Assembly: GCA_023512835.1 (NCBI GenBank)
Contig: CM042091.1
Coordinates: 1,994,553-2,058,552, forward strand
DNA: 64,000 nucleotides
Reading direction: 5' to 3'
Origin: Taxillus chinensis
Taxonomy: Eukaryota > Streptophyta > Magnoliopsida > Santalales > Loranthaceae
Shown: piece by piece, positions 37,298 to 47,879 of the stretch
How positions within the stretch are numbered: the first letter of the stretch is position 1
How the letters are laid out: each line of letters starts with the position of its first letter
Program-made: the position numbers and the translations under genes
The notes under the pieces: model-generated
Database searches by the model: none
What the model was told of the DNA's origin: nothing
Seen by the model: only the letters and a program-made list of their open reading frames with translations

Positions 37298-40200
37298 ACT
37301 GCTACCACCAATAGTGGAGGTGTCCTCACCGCAACCTCTAACAATGCCGACCACACACATATGTCAAAAAGTTATTCCCCATCGGACACGCCTTGGGCAA
37401 TCACAAGCGCTACCACTACGAAGGCATGATCAATGACAGCCAACAACTCCTCCCAACATACACACGTTCGACTTGAACCTCCCCACCAATCCACCATGTC
37501 AAAGCTATTCCCTTGAAACCGACTCTCGGTGATGAGGAAATGGAAGAGAGCCCTTTGCCAGTGGTAATTACAAAATCTTAAAAATCTATAAAAGGAATTC
37601 ACATTATAGACTTATCTCAAAAATTACAATTAATCACCATTAGGTTGTGTTATCCTTATTATGTTTAAACAATTTATATATGTAATTTATAAAACTATTA
37701 TAATTGTCATAAACCATTTTTGATTGGGTTCGATATTGGCTTGACGAAGGACTCAATGAAGGTTCATTCATTGATCCTAGAGTCATCCATGCACAAGGCT
37801 CACATAAAACATGAAAGGAAAAGAAAACACAGAATCGTCACTAAACAGTTTAGAGGTATGATTGGACACCTAGAAAAAAAAAAGGTCCACGGTTCCAGAA
37901 AATTAGGTTCGGGAGTTGGTTACGTGTGAGGAAAAAACAAAAACTCTTATACCCTCACATCGCTCATAATTGGTACCTGATCTTGATATGAGTGTTTCCT
38001 TGCTTTATTAAAAAAAATTTATTTTTTATATTTTTAATTTTAAAGTAAATAAAAAAGGATATTCTAATTTTAGAAAAAGAATGTGGAATCTAAGCTAATG
38101 TAACAATATTTATCTTTTTAGTAAGGGAAACAAAAGAGTTTTTTTTTTTAAAAAAAATAAAATAAAAAGAATTTTAATTAAAATATAAAAATATTGTCAC
38201 AATTAATGTTAACTCGAGCAGTTAGGATGTAAGCTTTTAGGCTCAATCCCACAACCACCTTAGCCCTTGATTTGATTTTTCTACAAAAGTGAGTATTTTT
38301 CTTGTCCTTTTTTTATTTTTGAAGAAAAAAAGGAATAAGAGTTAAAAGGAAAACTGTTTCACTTCAAAGTATTTGAGAAAAGAAGTTTTAACAGTTTAAA
38401 TATGAAAAAATTAAGAAGAAGAACTTAGATAATCTTTTGGTGGCCGTATTTGATGATCTTCCTCCAAAAGTCCCTCCTGAAAACAAATAGATTAGAAATA
38501 AACTATAGCTTTTCTTTCTTGCTTTACACCTTTGGCTTCCACGACTCCAGCTTGCTCTCAATAATTATTTTTTCCTTTTAGAAGATATCAAAATACTTCC
38601 TCTAATTTTCTTCCCCAAAAAATTTGTCCAAAAATATCTCCCTTTCCACTGCCTCTAGAGCATCCTATTTATAGGTGTTTAGGGAGAGATAGTCAATACT
38701 TTGGAAATGAAGAGCCGCTAAGCATTCATAATTTTACAATCCCCATGGTCAACCATGGCGTCCAAGGTATTTATCAATTAAAATGACATTTAATTACAAG
38801 ACTTCTCATCCCTATGCTTGAAAATAGAGTTTCAAGATATTTTGATTTTAATTTTCGTAGATTCCTCAATCCTCAGTTCCAAGACACTAGTCGCATTTAA
38901 TGCACTTGGAAAAGGATTTTTCCGAATTTGCAGCCTCTCGATACTGCATTGGTTTCAAAATGACTTATTTAATATACTTGGAAAAAGAAATTACAAAGAT
39001 AAAGGCCTTTGAAGATGCTCCGGACAATGGTTGGGTGCCCGAATGGGTGTACTGAAATATTCTGGATTGGATATCTGGTTTTATTTTGAATTATTGGAGT
39101 TATTCCAGATTTCAATTTAAGAATTTGGATCTTCCAAAGTCTTGGTTGAAGTAAAGATCGATGTACTTATTTGACTATATTTAATGCCTGGATTTAACCA
39201 CATTTAATACTTAGATTTGACCAGGATCCTCGGATTTGACCAAGAGTCCCTGTATAAGAATCTAGATAAGCCAATGTCCCAATATAAGAATCTAGATCTT
39301 TCAATGTCTCGGTATAAGAATCTGAATCTTCCAATGTCCTGGTATAAGAATCTGGAGCTTCCAAAGTTACAGTATAAGGACCAGATGCTCGGTTTAACCA
39401 ATAAGTGTTCTACTTGCTTGAATATTGGGCATTCATATTGAACTGTCAAGGTCTACCCAAAACAAAATGACAAATATTTATATATATCTTGTTATAATGG
39501 GTCAAATTACTCTAATACCATCTGTCACAGGGTGAGAATTTTAACCCATGTGGTACTTGTCACCTTACGAGAGAAGGTCGATCTAAGAAAGCCTTATCAT
39601 TTGGGACACACGTAAACTGGTTTCATCTTGTCTTGGGCTCGTCTGAAAATGACTCTAATTCTCGATTAGTTTGTGTAAGAATAGTTAAATCTTCTTTTCA
39701 CCGTTATGTCTAAAACTAGTGGTGTGCTCCCTGCACTTAACAACATGTCTGAACTTTAAAGGGTCTATATCATTTATCCCACACGAAATTGTCTTAGAGC
39801 CTTCTGCATACCAATTACGTTTTCCACACTACCCCTCCTCAAGAAGCACAAATGCCAATTTGGGTTACACCACTAAGAGACGCCCTAAATGCTCGGAGCG
39901 TAACAAGACAACTAAGATGAGCTTAGGGTAACCATGAATATCACAACAGAGGTCTAGTCCGACTGAGGTGTTTCCAGTGGTGGGCGACGGAGAAAACAAT
40001 TAAAGATACCTAATTTTAAAATAATAAATTAATATTTAATTAAGATATCCAACAAATTTATTGAGTCTATTATTTAGGGTAGTAAAAATTGGATTACTAA
40101 ATTTTGTAAAAATAATTTTTCTATTTAAATTTTAACTAGATAATACAAAATCTACTATGAATACACTTAGAGTATCTCCAACACATTAGTAAAAGCAAAA

Positions 40201-40697
40201 GCAAAAGCAAAAGCAAAAGGTATATTTAGCTAAAAATTATCTTTAATATATTAGCTAAACCATTAGCAAAAGCAAGAATAAAAGCTAAATATGAATTTAG
40301 TTTTTGCTTTAGCTCATCATGCTAGCTCAGCGAATACAGATGAATTACAATCCAGTCCCTTCCTCACGTCACATTCCCATCCCTCACGTCGTGTTTCCCC
40401 CTCTCGGCACGCCGTTGCACCACTCCTCTAGCGCCCCACAACGCTGCTTTCTCGTTGTGCGACTCACCCAACGGTGGAATACCATTAGCTAAAATGGTAC
40501 TGTAGCGAGTTAAAAATAGCTTTAACTATCTATTTTAGCTTGATAGGATTGGTCGAGCTTATGTTATTTTAATTACATTTGTTGAAGTGTTGTAGTTAGA
40601 AGTACCCTGTATGTAGAAACATGCAAACTCCATCGATAGAGTGGAACCGTAGTGATAACTGAAACATAAAATATTTAGCCTAAAAAAAACTAAATTT
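37298..40697. other. Gene-free interval
   Basis: No gene is supported. It contains a 30-bp minisatellite (39250-39378, listed separately). About 39530-39990 looks like retroelement-derived non-coding DNA (TGTCACAGGGTGAG at its left side), but I could not define ends. The rest is AT-rich with short simple repeats such as (AAAAGC)n near 40190-40220. Confidence 0.5.
39250..39378 (+). repeat. 30-bp minisatellite, about four units
   Basis: Units of the form GGTATAAGAATCTNGATCTT then CCAATGTCC repeat at exactly 30-bp spacing. Because the unit is a multiple of three, one plus-strand frame stays open and reads as a ten-residue repeat like YKNLDLPMSR. I see no sign that it belongs to a gene. Confidence 0.8.
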
Positions 40698-40702
40698 AAT
40701 TT
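40698..40702 (+). repeat. Target-site duplication, left (AATTT)
   Basis: Five bases immediately before the TG start of the solo LTR; the identical AATTT follows its CA end at 42681-42685. Confidence 0.85.
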
Positions 40703-41396
40703 TGTAATGACCCGTGTGTAACCCGTGTGTAAGAAGTTAACCACAAACACCTTAGATGTTGGTGCACAAGTTTGAGGTAAGAGATGAGCCCAAGAGGGGA
40801 CTTTTGGGAGGTGTATGTGACAAGTGATAACGTACATTTATGCCCTAGGAAGATGCTATGCATATACATGCGGTTTTAAGCTGTTTTGGCAGATTTTAGA
40901 GCTCACTTTTGGTATAGTAGATGACCTCAAACAATTGGCGTGCAAGAACAAAAGTTTCTTAGAATGAGGTCCTCTATCTACCACAGAAATCTCAGAGCAT
41001 TTGGAGCTGCACGTGAATTCACCCATTTCACGTGCAAGCATATTTTTGCTTCTCAAACCTCTACAAGATGCAAGGAGGCTTGGGGTGAAGTTTGAATGCA
41101 TTTGGAGCTGCACGCCAATTGGGGAATTGGCGTTCAAATTGGCGTGCAGGCATGTTTTTGCATGGTTACCTTAGTTTTGTTATTCTAATCATTTTTTCCC
41201 AAAGGACCATGTTGGAATTGTGAACATTTTGGTGTGTATGGATGTAGGAAGGTCATAGCTTGTTCCATCAAAACTACGTCATTTTGATGTTGGGATTCAC
41301 TTAATCAAAACTACGTCGTTTTGATGTTGTGTTGTCTATATAAGGAGGAGAAGCCCCTCTATTTTAGGTTTAGGGTTTGTTGCTCCACCAGCCGTC

Positions 41397-41398
<2 letters not shown>

Positions 41399-41454
<56 letters not shown>
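41399..41454 (+). repeat. (GA)n microsatellite, about 28 units
   Basis: Perfect GA dinucleotide repeat just downstream of the LTR TATA box. Confidence 0.95.
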
Positions 41455-41457
<3 letters not shown>

Positions 41458-41978
41458 AGGAGAGCTTCTGGTGGCTGCCGGAGTGTCTTGCATGGGTCGT
41501 CGGAGTCTTGCGTGGAAGCGGGAGCAGGAGAACGTACAAGGTAGGGGTTCTGTTCTTCCTAAGTCCTCCTCTGTCCTAGGGTTCTAGGGCAGATTATGGA
41601 ATTATACCTGTTTATATATATATATATATATATAATCCATATAGGTGTGATCTCCTATATGGATGTTGGCCTTCAATGGCGGTTTTTGGATGTATTCTGG
41701 TGTTGGATGGTGAGTGCATATTAAGTGTTTGATAAAATGCCTGTGTGAATATGTCTGTGTGAATATGCCTAGTATGTGTTTGCCAATATGTCTGTGTGGC
41801 TGGATTTGTGGGTTTGTGAATGTATGCATGCTAAGCGTTTGGTAAAATACCTGTGAGACTCTGCATGTCAAGTGTTTGGTATTATGCCTGTGAAAGTGTG
41901 TATGCTACGTGTTTGGTTTAATGCCCGTGTGACCTTGTATGTTGTGTTTGTGGAACCCGGTGGCTGTGGAAGCCCGGG

Positions 41979-42220
41979 ACTGGAACTGTTAGCCTGTGGC
42001 TAAGCCTATATGGCTGTGGATGTGTTAGCCAGTGTGGCTAAGCCTGAGTGGCCGTGGATATGTTAGCCGTATGGCTAAGCCTATATAGCTGTGGATATGT
42101 TAGCCCGTGTGGCTAAGCCTTAGTGGCCGTGGATATGTTAGCCGTGTGGCTAAGCCTTAGTGGCCGTGGATATGTTAGCCTATATGGCTAAGCCTGTATG
42201 GCTGTGGATATGTGTGTGCC
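41979..42220 (+). repeat. Tandem repeat of about 37-40 bp within the solo LTR
   Basis: About six copies of the word GGCCGTGGATATGTTAGCC then GTGTGGCTAAGCCTTAGT follow each other with small length changes. The two adjacent copies near 42120-42170 are almost identical. Confidence 0.85.
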
Positions 42221-42680
42221 ATGTGAATGTGGAATACAACTTGTTTACATTTTATTGTCACTACACTGCACCTGTACACACTCATGTAGACGCTAGGAGC
42301 ATGGGATGGGTTGAGGAGACATGATCCCTACTGAGTTGTGGTTGCTCACTCCTCCCTCTATGTTGTGTTTTCTTTCAGGAACGTACAAGCGTTAGGTGGG
42401 ACCCCAAGGTGGAAGACCTTATTTATTTTACTGTCTTCCATTTATGTTATTTTTATGGGAATTGATGTAATCCCAGTGGGGATGGATTGGGAAGAGGATT
42501 TTGTTGTAATAAAGACTGGTTTGGATTATGGATTGCTTTTATGAACATTACTTTCTTGAATGTGTTGTGGATGTTTAAAATGTTAAATTCAGGGTTTGCA
42601 TCCTAACCCCTTTGCCCTCCGTGTGGGTACAAGGGGAGTCACGTACCGGTTTCCTCAGGTTGGAAATCCGGGGCGTGACA

Positions 42681-42685
42681 AATTT
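42681..42685 (+). repeat. Target-site duplication, right (AATTT)
   Basis: Matches the five bases on the left side of the solo LTR exactly. Confidence 0.85.
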
Positions 42686-42760
42686 TCACCTATTAAAATT
42701 CCAAAAACAACAAATTACAAGAAAGAAATACAAAATCCGTCATAACCATATATATGTATG

Positions 42761-42762
<2 letters not shown>

Positions 42763-42811
<49 letters not shown>
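42763..42811 (+). repeat. (TA)n then (GA)n compound microsatellite
   Basis: A TA run passes directly into a GA run at about 42786, next to the TRIM element. Confidence 0.9.
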
Positions 42812-42812
<1 letters not shown>

Positions 42813-42814
42813 TA

Positions 42815-43298
42815 TGTTAGGATCGGGCCAAGACGCAGGCCTGTCCGCATGTCACAATATTGTCCGCTTTGGGCTCGCCACATCGGTTCGCACAACTTTA
42901 AAACGCGTTGTGACATTTTTCAGGCATGCTTCACTATATTAACTCTTTGGCTTCCCCCACTTTCTTCCATGTGAGACAACTTCCCAACAATCTCCCCCTT
43001 TGTCACACCTATGGATCTGAGCTGTAGCTCCCCCTCAATCCACACCCTAATTGAGATCATACTGATTCGATCACCCGGTGACAGAGGTTTTGATATCATG
43101 GAACACCTTTCCGAGGGACAACCAAGCTCTGATACCACTTATTAGGATCGGGCCAAAGCGCAGGCCCGCCCGCATGTCACAATATTGTCCGCTTTAGACT
43201 CGCCACATTGGCCCGCAAGGCTTTAAAACGCATTGTAATATTCTCCAGGCCTGCTCCACTATATTAACTGTTTGGCTTCCGCACTTCCTTGTGAGTCA
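42815..43298 (-). mobile_element. TRIM (miniature LTR retrotransposon)
   Basis: Two direct repeats of about 160 bp (42815-42978 and 43140-43298) share TTAGGATCGGGCCAA and GCATGTCACAATATTGTCCG along with most of their length. Between them is only about 160 bp. On the minus strand, the primer-binding site TGGTATCAGAGC (43126-43137) directly follows the upstream repeat, and a purine-rich tract (GGGGGAGATTG) precedes the other. Short LTRs, a Met-tRNA primer site, a polypurine tract and no coding region define a TRIM. I saw no matching 5-bp duplication. It ends about 200 bp before the PLR1 start codon. Confidence 0.82.
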
Positions 43299-43352
43299 TG
43301 CAAACAAGGAAATAACACAAGTATACTTCGATTAAGATATTTTTAGCATTTT

Positions 43353-43355
<3 letters not shown>

Positions 43356-43393
<38 letters not shown>

Positions 43394-43406
43394 GTATGTA
43401 TGTATG
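43356..43406 (+). repeat. (TA)n/(GTAT)n microsatellite in the PLR1 upstream region
   Basis: A TA run is followed by GTAT repeats between the TRIM and the PLR1 start codon. Confidence 0.9.
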
Positions 43407-43498
43407 TATATTTAAAAAACCGCTGCCCCCACCGGTCTCTACCATCCATTCCACTCACCCTCACGACACAATAAGAAGAACCTTCACCCTCACTGCTA

Positions 43499-46400
43499 AT
43501 GGCTTTTCTACCGGCGACACCCACGGCGTACGTTAGCTCCCTCAGACCTCCACGCGCCACTCTCCTTCTATCTTCCTCTGCCTTCGAGCCACCTCTCCAA
43601 ATCCCTCTCTTCTGGCCATGGCAAAAGGTTCTTCTTCTTCTTCTTCTTCTTCTTCTTCCTCTTTCCATTCTTCTCCCCTCTCTCCGCTGTCCGAGACTGA
43701 AAGTGTGTGTGATTCTGTTGGCACACAATTTGCAGGTTCGCATTGGGCCTTTGAGTGTGTCGCCCATGGGCTTCGGAACGTGGGCGTGGGGGAACCAATT
43801 CTTGTGGGGCTATCAGCAATCCATGGATGCTGAGCTTCAACAGGCGTTCAATCTCGCCGTAAAGAACGGTGTCAATCTCTTCGACACCGCCGATTCTTAC
43901 GGGACGGGTCGCTTCAATGGCCGGAGCGAGAAGCTCCTTGGGAAGTTCATCCGTGAATTTCCAGGTCACTTTGTTATTTCTTCCCTCCTATTGTTTCGGA
44001 TTTTAGTTCATCGGGGGACTCAAGCCTTTAAGATGATTTTACAGCCTTGCCTGGTCTTTCCGTTAGCTCTTGCTTTTAATTGTACCTACGCTTCTCACAG
44101 TTAATGAAAGACTATTATTTTACATGATTTTACTGAGTTTCGGTTATTCTGATACTTTTTTGTACCCGTTGGCCAATTTAATCGCCACACCTTTTAATGC
44201 ATGGATAATATAACAGACTGTTAATGTTTGGTACTTGGAGCAGTCAGACAGTTTAGTAACGTGACATCTCATATGAATTTAATCGCCACTCCTTTCCTAG
44301 TCGTGGATGGACTAATAGTGGTCACTGTTAAGGTAAAATCCCACTTGATAGATTCTGGTTTTGGATGAAATGGCATTCTTACGATTTGGATACTAAACGG
44401 CCCTCCCTAAGAATATTTTCACTGTGCATGCGATGAGGATTCTTTTTGAAAAAATCTATTTGTAGGTATAGGTAATTCGTTCGAGAACACTAGATTGGTA
44501 TGAATAAGAAATTAAAAAAATAATATCAATCCAACAGCATTAAAAGTGTTCTTGCACGGTTTATTTGCATATCAGTATATAACATTACTCTTATTTTTTA
44601 TTGCATAGATAATGGGTTTGATTGCTATATCAGTGAGCTTAGTTTGAGTTGATTATTGCCAATTTGTTTTTGCACCATAATAATGGCTTGAAACAACTAT
44701 ATTCCCAGGGCAGAATCGTGCACGCAATAACATTGTGATTGCAACAAAGTTGGCTGCATATCCTTGGCGATTGACTCCAGGGCAGTTTGTAGATGCTTGC
44801 AAGTATGCTTCCACCTTTTGCTAAGTGTCTTGTCCCCAGGCAAACTGGCATTAGTGAAATTGGGGATAAAAAGGAGGGAATTTATTGTTAAACTATTTTA
44901 GTTTTAATGGGCCTTGGGTTTGGTAAACTTGACTTAGTAAATGAATCCACCTCCTTTCCACTGTTATGCTCAGCCAAAATGAAGGGAAATAAGAAAACGA
45001 TTCCTTTCCCTTCCTGTTCCAAGTTGACTTACTCATGTCATTAGCATCTCAGGTCATCCCTGGATCGAATGCAGATTGAGCAGATTGGAATAGGGCAATT
45101 GCACTGGTCAACTGCAAATTATGCTCCTTTGCAGGAATTGGCTCTTTGGGATGGGCTAGTGGCAATGTATGAGAAGGTTAGTATGATTATTTTTCAAATG
45201 ACAATCATATCATTCAATATATATTCTTAACTTCTTTACCTGATTCCCTTTTTTTATGTCTATACACATATATAAAGGAAAAACCTTCGGACTGGTCTGT
45301 CCATTTTTTGACTATTAATAGCTTGCGAATGAGGAGACGGCATGTAAGATAGTGCAACAAAAGTCGTGTTTGAAAGTGATTTTTTATCCTAGAACACCTG
45401 TCAATGCTCGAAAACCACTTTCGAGTTTTCAATGCACAAAAATAACTTTTGAGCACGAATTTTTTTCACTGTCTTACGTGTGATCTCCTCGTTTGCAAGC
45501 TGATAATGGCAAAAAATCTACCTGATCGGTCCGAAGCGGCACTAATATGTAAATTATATGTAAAAACGTTCCATTACTTATTCCATAATTTAAATTTGAT
45601 ATTGCTATGAGGTGTCCAAGACTCCAAGTCCAACTGATTCCAATGTACTGCAGGGCCTGGTTCAGGCAGTTGGGGTAAGCAATTATGGGCCGCAGCAGCT
45701 TTTAAAGATACATGATTACCTCCAAGCTCGTGGAGTCCCACTATGCTCAGCTCAGGTACTTGTTTGTATAGTGTCAACTTTGTTATGGCCTTACAATAGC
45801 GGCCCTTTTAGTTTCTAGATGCCTTTAGCTCTTTACCCAAAAACATGGATTTTTGGGGCATCTGCTTTATGTGGCGTGTTTCCAAATTTCAGGTGCAATT
45901 TTCTTTGCTTAGTGTGGGAAAAGATCAAATTGAGATAAAAAATACTTGCGACTCTTTGGCCATTCGCTTGATTGCCTACAGTCCTCTGGGACTTGGGATG
46001 CTTACTGGGAAATACACACCCTCTAAGCTGCCACGTGGACCCAGGTAAGTTTAGTTATCCCATAAGAAGTTATAGAGCAATGTTAGTTATTTGTGTTATA
46101 GACCAGTGTCTTTGTTTCATACAGGGGCCTGTTATTCAGTCGAATTCTACCAGGATTGGAGCCCTTGATAATTTCATTGACAGAAGTTGCACAGCAAAGG
46201 CGTAAAACTGTACCACAAGTATTTGATTTTCCTTTTAATTTTCTGTAAAACTGCTTTGCTCCTTAAAGTGCTGGAAACAAATATAGAACCAAAAACAAAC
46301 AAACAAACAAAAAAAATACCCAATTAATAATATATATATATGTTTATATAAATATATTCCAACATATAGTAATTAGAATTTGTTCCATTGCCATTAAATT

Positions 46401-47764
46401 AGTTTTTCTGTGATGTTCAAATACAATCTGCATTGCCTTTTATTATGTTATATAAAATGCATTTGCTTCTTTAGTTTCTAGCTAGGGAAATACTTCAGTG
46501 TCACTTTATTCTCTCATTTGAAAAAAGCAACTATGCCCAACCAGAATCATGGTTCATTTGTAAAAGCCAAACATTGGTTTTCTTACCTACAATGAAGCTT
46601 TGGAGTTTAATAGTCAACTAACCTGCATATGGGCTCTCACAAAGTTACAAACCTATTTGGTGAGTATCGATGTTAATTTTTGGTGGCTTAAAATAAATTT
46701 GATTTTTATATATAATATTTTGCATATTGTCTCTTAAAAAATTGCAAACATTTGTAATGAGTATAGATGCTAATTTTTTTTGTTGGTTTGGACTATGTAT
46801 TTTGTTCAAGATGAGTATAATTATATTTAAAGAAGGCAATTCCCGTGAAAAGAAGTATTATACATTTAAAATTTATAATTATATTTATTGTTGGAGTTGC
46901 TAGTTTAAACAAATAAATATCACTATAGAATATTATACATTTACAATTTATTAGTTTGTTCTTCATCGTTTGTGTTGTTGTGTCTGTCTTCTAATGTCAT
47001 AAAAAACATCCATAACGTGTAATCGCTGATTCAGTTGTCCCTTTATTTTTTAAATTAAATTATTAATTATTTATTTTAATATTTAAACAATAATTTGTTA
47101 CATTTGTTTGTTAATTTTTTATTTAATTACTTATCAATTTTATTTTATATTTTAGCCAACAAATTTCATGGAGGGCAACATTGATGAATATTTTTTTATC
47201 TTGAAAATTAGAAAAAATAACTAACATAACCAATAAATGGCTATTTGTGGGGTTCGAGACATTGTTAATTGAATCCAACTGTTATTAATATTGGGTGCAT
47301 GTTATAACACATGGGCTGAGCCACTGACAGCCATGCATTACCACCGGATCGTGGCAGGCAAAGAATGATATGCAGACGAGGTGAGGAACATGTTAGGCCA
47401 AACAGAAATATATGAACACATCGTTCATATAAAAGTTCCATCAACACATTTAGGCTGATATTTTCTTGCTTTTGTTTTCCAGCATTATATCTTCTGTCAT
47501 ATCAACTGTTGTTCCAAGGCATCCAAATGTTCTCCTTAAGTATACTATCCCTTGACATTAAACTCTTTTGGTGGCTAGGTTGCTATAAATTGGTGCATCT
47601 GCAAAGGCACCATTCCCATACCTGGAGTAAAGACGATGAAGCAAGCTGAGGAGAATTTAGGTGCTCTTGGTTGGCGACTCAGTACAGATGAATTGCTTGA
47701 GCTAGAACAGGCAGCGCAGGCTGTCCCCCAGAAAATGATCCAGAACATATTTCAGACAAGATGA
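43499..47764 (+). CDS. PLR1: Chloroplast pyridoxal reductase (aldo-keto reductase)
   Basis: Eight exons in consistent phase give 369 aa, close to Arabidopsis PLR1 (At5g53580): 43499-43627, 43736-43964, 44709-44802, 45053-45176, 45654-45755, 45893-46044, 46125-46218, 47579-47764. It reduces pyridoxal to pyridoxine with NADPH in the vitamin B6 salvage pathway. The first ~35 residues look like a chloroplast transit peptide. IPLFWPWQK then VRIGPLSVSPMGFGTWAWGN is diagnostic. The AKR tetrad is visible as Asp93 and Tyr98 (FDTADSYG), Lys133 (VIATK) and His168 (GQLHW). The C-terminus ends NIFQTR as in the family. Intron 1 (108 bp) has no stop in frame, so a naive ORF reads through it as a false poly-Leu stretch. 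Intron 7 is long (1.36 kb) and AT-rich. No lesion is seen. Confidence 0.94.
43628..43735 (+). other. In-frame, stop-free intron 1 of PLR1
   Basis: The intron begins GTTCTTCTTC and ends TTTGCAG. It is 108 bp, a multiple of three, and lacks stop codons in the coding frame. Retention would add 36 residues with a run of ten Leu from the (CTT)n tract. Family alignment across WPWQK|VRIGPLS shows that removing it gives the conserved protein. Confidence 0.85.
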
Positions 47765-47879
47765 TCTTATCTAGTCATCTTATTTTAGCTGCTTTTAGGA
47801 GAAGTAAATGTTTAATGTTATTGGTCATGAAACTAAATCGTGCATGATCAGCTTTTTTGGTCTCCCTTCATTCTTAAAA

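Larger units (their letters stand above)
40703..42680 (+). mobile_element. Solo LTR of a Ty3/gypsy-type retrotransposon
   Basis: The 1,978-bp segment starts TGTAATGACCCG and ends GGGGCGTGACA, so it has TG..CA ends, and it is flanked by an exact 5-bp duplication AATTT. A TATA box (TATATAAGG, 41337-41345) precedes a (GA)n tract at 41399-41454, marking a likely LTR promoter on the plus strand. Downstream are two sets of tandem repeats (41690-41940 and 41979-42220). No internal region or second LTR is present, so this is the product of LTR-LTR recombination. The terminal motif and length are common for large plant gypsy LTRs. ORFs within it are not genes. Confidence 0.88.

Noticed and set aside
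38218..38290. tRNA-like words (GGGCTAAGGTGG / GATTGAGCC on the minus strand)
   Set aside because: I could not build a cloverleaf with an anticodon arm, so neither a tRNA gene nor a clear SINE can be supported.
41321..41587. 88-aa ORF with an Arg-Glu repeat
   Set aside because: Product of the (GA)n microsatellite inside the solo LTR.
43390..43969. Glu/Lys-rich minus-strand ORFs opposite PLR1 exon 1
   Set aside because: They come from the (CTT)n intron tract and the complement of conserved PLR1 coding sequence.
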